Shown here one piece after another: positions 62,164 to 64,000 of a DNA stretch of 64,000 nt. The translations under genes and the position numbers were made by a program. Location: NCBI RefSeq assembly GCF_040537815.1, contig NZ_JBEWSZ010000007.1, forward strand, positions 62,001 through 126,000. Reading direction: 5' to 3'. Positions within the stretch are counted from its first letter, which is position 1; each line of letters starts with the position of its first letter. The stretch is from Mesorhizobium shangrilense (lineage in GTDB: Bacteria; Pseudomonadota; Alphaproteobacteria; Rhizobiales; Rhizobiaceae). The notes below the pieces were generated by a model. That model did not search any database and was not told the origin of the DNA. It saw only the letters and a list, made by a program, of their open reading frames with translations.

Positions 62164-62731
62164 GCTCTCACGATTTACATGTCCAAGGCAACAGCTCCGA
62201 GGCACGGCTTTCACCATTTGGCCACATCTGTAGCAGCCGAGGGCCACAACTAAGGGATACTCTTTGTTGCCATCAAGATGATCCTCCTTCGAGCAAACGG
62301 GAACGGAAAGATCGTGCGCATGCTGACGACAATCGCCGTCCTTTTGGCACTCGGCTGGCGTCGCCAGTTTACGCTCAATCCCCGGGCGCGCAACTTCCCC
62401 AAGATGTAACCCAGGCTCCGGCAATTTCGTGTGACCAGACTTCACGAGCGTAGCGGTCATCGACATCGAGGATTTGCCTCCGGAATAGATCGGAGGTCGA
62501 TGCCGTGATTGCCCAAACGAGCTCGGAAGAGTGGTATATCCTGCAAAGTTCGATCGATGCGACGCCACCTGCCGTGTCGGTGTCGGCAGCGGTCGGGCTG
62601 GATTCGTCGCATGTGGTCGCTCATCGGTAACGATGGCCCAGACGACGACTTGATTTGATCGCCGGTCAGGCGCCGCACTTTGCATCGGGCGTTCGAGATC
62701 GACTGCGAATTACGAGGCCGGAAGGATTGCC
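62164..62731. other. Gene-free stretch upstream of nuoD
   Basis: About 570 bp with no convincing gene. Includes the region where promoter signals for the solitary nuoD must lie; none was identified with confidence. Confidence 0.35.
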
Positions 62732-63922
62732 ATGGCCGAGGCCGCAATTCGCAACTTCACCATCAATTTCGGACCGCAGCATCCGGCCGCGCATGGTGTC
62801 TTGCGGCTCGTGCTTGAACTCGATGGCGAGGTCGTCAAGCGCGTCGATCCGCATATCGGCCTGCTGCATCGCGGGACCGAGAAGCTCATAGAGCACAAGA
62901 ACTATCTGCAGGCCCTGCCCTATTTCGACCGGCTCGACTACGTCGCGCCGATGAATCAGGAGCATGCATTCTGCCTCGCCGTCGAGAAGCTGCTCGAAAT
63001 ATCGGTTCCGCGACGCGGACAGCTCATCCGTGTCCTTTTTTGCGAAATCGGCCGACTTCTGTCGCACCTTCTCAATGTGACGACGCAAGCCATGGATATC
63101 GGCGCGCTGACCCCGCCGCTCTGGGGTTTTGCCGAACGCGAGAAGCTGATGGTCTTCTACGAGCGCGCTTCCGGCGCCCGCATGCACGCGAATTATTTCC
63201 GGGTCGGCGGCGTGCATCAGGATCTGCCTCCGAAGCTTCTGGACGACATCTGGGATTTCTGTGACCCGTTCCTCAAGGTCTGCGACAATCTCGAAGTGCT
63301 GCTCACAGACAACCGCATCTTCAAGCAACGCAACGTCGATATCGGCGTGATCGGTCTTCACGATGCCTGGGCTTGGGGCTTCTCCGGCGTGATGGTACGC
63401 GGATCGGGCGCGGCCTGGGATTTGCGCAAGGCGCAGCCATATGAATGTTACCCCGAGATGGATTTCGACATTCCCATCGGCAAGAACGGGGACTGCTATG
63501 ACCGCTATCTCGTCCGCATGGAGGAAATGCGCCAGTCGGTGCGGATCATGAAGCAATGCCTGGAAAAATTACGGTCGCCGGAAGGCCGGGGCCCGGTCGC
63601 ACTTCCAAATCAAAAGATCACGCCACCGTCGCGTGCCGAGATGAAACGCTCGATGGAAGCGACGATCCATCATTTCAAACTTTACACGGAAGGGCATCAC
63701 GTGCCCGCCGGGCAGGTATACGCTGCGGTCGAAGCACCGAAGGGTGAGTTCGGCGTTTATTTGATTTCCGATGGCAGCAATGTTCCGTACCGGTGCAAAA
63801 TCCGAGCACCCTCCTTCGCCCATCTGCAGGCAATGGATTTCTTGTGTCGGGGCCACATGATCGCCGATGTCTCTGCGATCATTGGTTCGCTCGACATCGT
63901 GTTCGGTGAGATCGATCGTTAA
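62732..63922 (+). CDS. nuoD: NADH-quinone oxidoreductase subunit D, complete solitary copy
   Basis: A 396-residue 49-kDa-type subunit of complex I, which helps form the quinone pocket. The start [20 protein letters not shown] is intact with the HP..HG pattern, as are [20 protein letters not shown] and the end [18 protein letters not shown]. No other nuo gene lies within the visible 9 kb on the left or the 78 bp on the right. The organism should have a full nuo operon elsewhere, so this is probably a duplicate. Confidence 0.95.
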   Translation: MAEAAIRNFTINFGPQHPAAHGVLRLVLELDGEVVKRVDPHIGLLHRGTEKLIEHKNYLQALPYFDRLDYVAPMNQEHAFCLAVEKLLEISVPRRGQLIRVLFCEIGRLLSHLLNVTTQAMDIGALTPPLWGFAEREKLMVFYERASGARMHANYFRVGGVHQDLPPKLLDDIWDFCDPFLKVCDNLEVLLTDNRIFKQRNVDIGVIGLHDAWAWGFSGVMVRGSGAAWDLRKAQPYECYPEMDFDIPIGKNGDCYDRYLVRMEEMRQSVRIMKQCLEKLRSPEGRGPVALPNQKITPPSRAEMKRSMEATIHHFKLYTEGHHVPAGQVYAAVEAPKGEFGVYLISDGSNVPYRCKIRAPSFAHLQAMDFLCRGHMIADVSAIIGSLDIVFGEIDR

Positions 63923-64000
63923 GCCGAGTTGCACATCTCGGCTGCTGGAAGATAGGCCTACAATCGCAGGATCATCCGTGGTTTATCGAAGTCGGGCAAA

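Noticed and set aside
61837..62685. 282-codon minus-strand frame upstream of the phosphoesterase
   Set aside because: Long but without a ribosome site, domain pattern or hydrophobic/charged periodicity; it crosses the MITE-like repeat and overlaps the phosphoesterase start.

Overview
The window looks like accessory DNA from a nitrogen-fixing or plant-associated member of the Rhizobiales, most likely Mesorhizobium or a close relative. Supporting signs are the high G+C coding style, the density of amino-acid ABC and TRAP uptake systems next to catabolic genes, a MucR/Ros-type regulator, a CIRCE-controlled groESL pair, a stray second copy of nuoD, and many decayed insertion sequences and phage genes. 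The species is an inference; no rRNA or complete tRNA gene is present to anchor it.

Layout. (1) 1-4254: the 5' part of a DHA2-type drug exporter with two palindromic operators, a zinc-free quinone oxidoreductase, an SPW-type membrane protein and an AraC-type regulator. (2) 4504-12921: an opine-type catabolic locus. A LysR regulator is divergent from a run of eight genes: periplasmic binding protein, a DAO-like FAD oxidase, a three-part oxidase (small 2Fe-2S subunit, FAD/BFD subunit, second DAO-like subunit), two permeases and an ATPase. (3) 13064-23093: a minus-strand catabolic operon with flavin reductase, aldehyde dehydrogenase, luciferase-like monooxygenase, alpha/beta hydrolase and its own amino-acid ABC transporter, under a PucR-type regulator, with a divergent AA_synth-family gene. 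(4) 23338-25210: a chimeric integrase/isomerase ORF followed by a Gfo/Idh/MocA oxidoreductase. Two ~120-bp direct repeats (1389-1513 and 25696-25816) bracket regions 1-4 and may be island ends.

(5) 25849-31728: a graveyard with a zinc-ligand-deficient MucR-like gene, small phage-like genes, a broken tape-measure gene, a frameshifted HNH-type gene, an aldehyde dehydrogenase fragment, an IS110-family transposase and a sugar-binding-protein fragment. (6) 31725-45727: an acid/sugar-acid locus. One minus-strand operon encodes an altronate-dehydratase-type enzyme, a 4-oxalocrotonate-tautomerase-like protein, hydantoinase/oxoprolinase HyuA and HyuB and a DHDPS-like aldolase. A second encodes a TRAP transporter, an AldA-like aldehyde dehydrogenase and an orphan GT29-like glycosyltransferase. 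A second DHDPS-like gene is divergent from the TRAP genes. A FadR-type GntR regulator lies between the operons, and both control regions share a CAATCAA-N11/12-TTGAT(T/C)G element, so they are probably co-regulated.

(7) 45951-54126: small enzymes (VOC, sulfotransferase, GNAT, NAD formate dehydrogenase) scattered among truncated IS481, IS21 and IS3 genes, a one-base frameshift gene, an SRPBCC fragment and a tRNA-like 3' end. (8) 54148-63922: an NDUFA9-like protein, a monooxygenase-like protein, pterin-4a-carbinolamine dehydratase, a nuoD 3' fragment, groEL-groES with CIRCE, a conserved hypothetical gene, two tiny membrane proteins, L-isoaspartate methyltransferase, a CpdA-like phosphoesterase, a MITE-like inverted repeat and a complete solitary nuoD.
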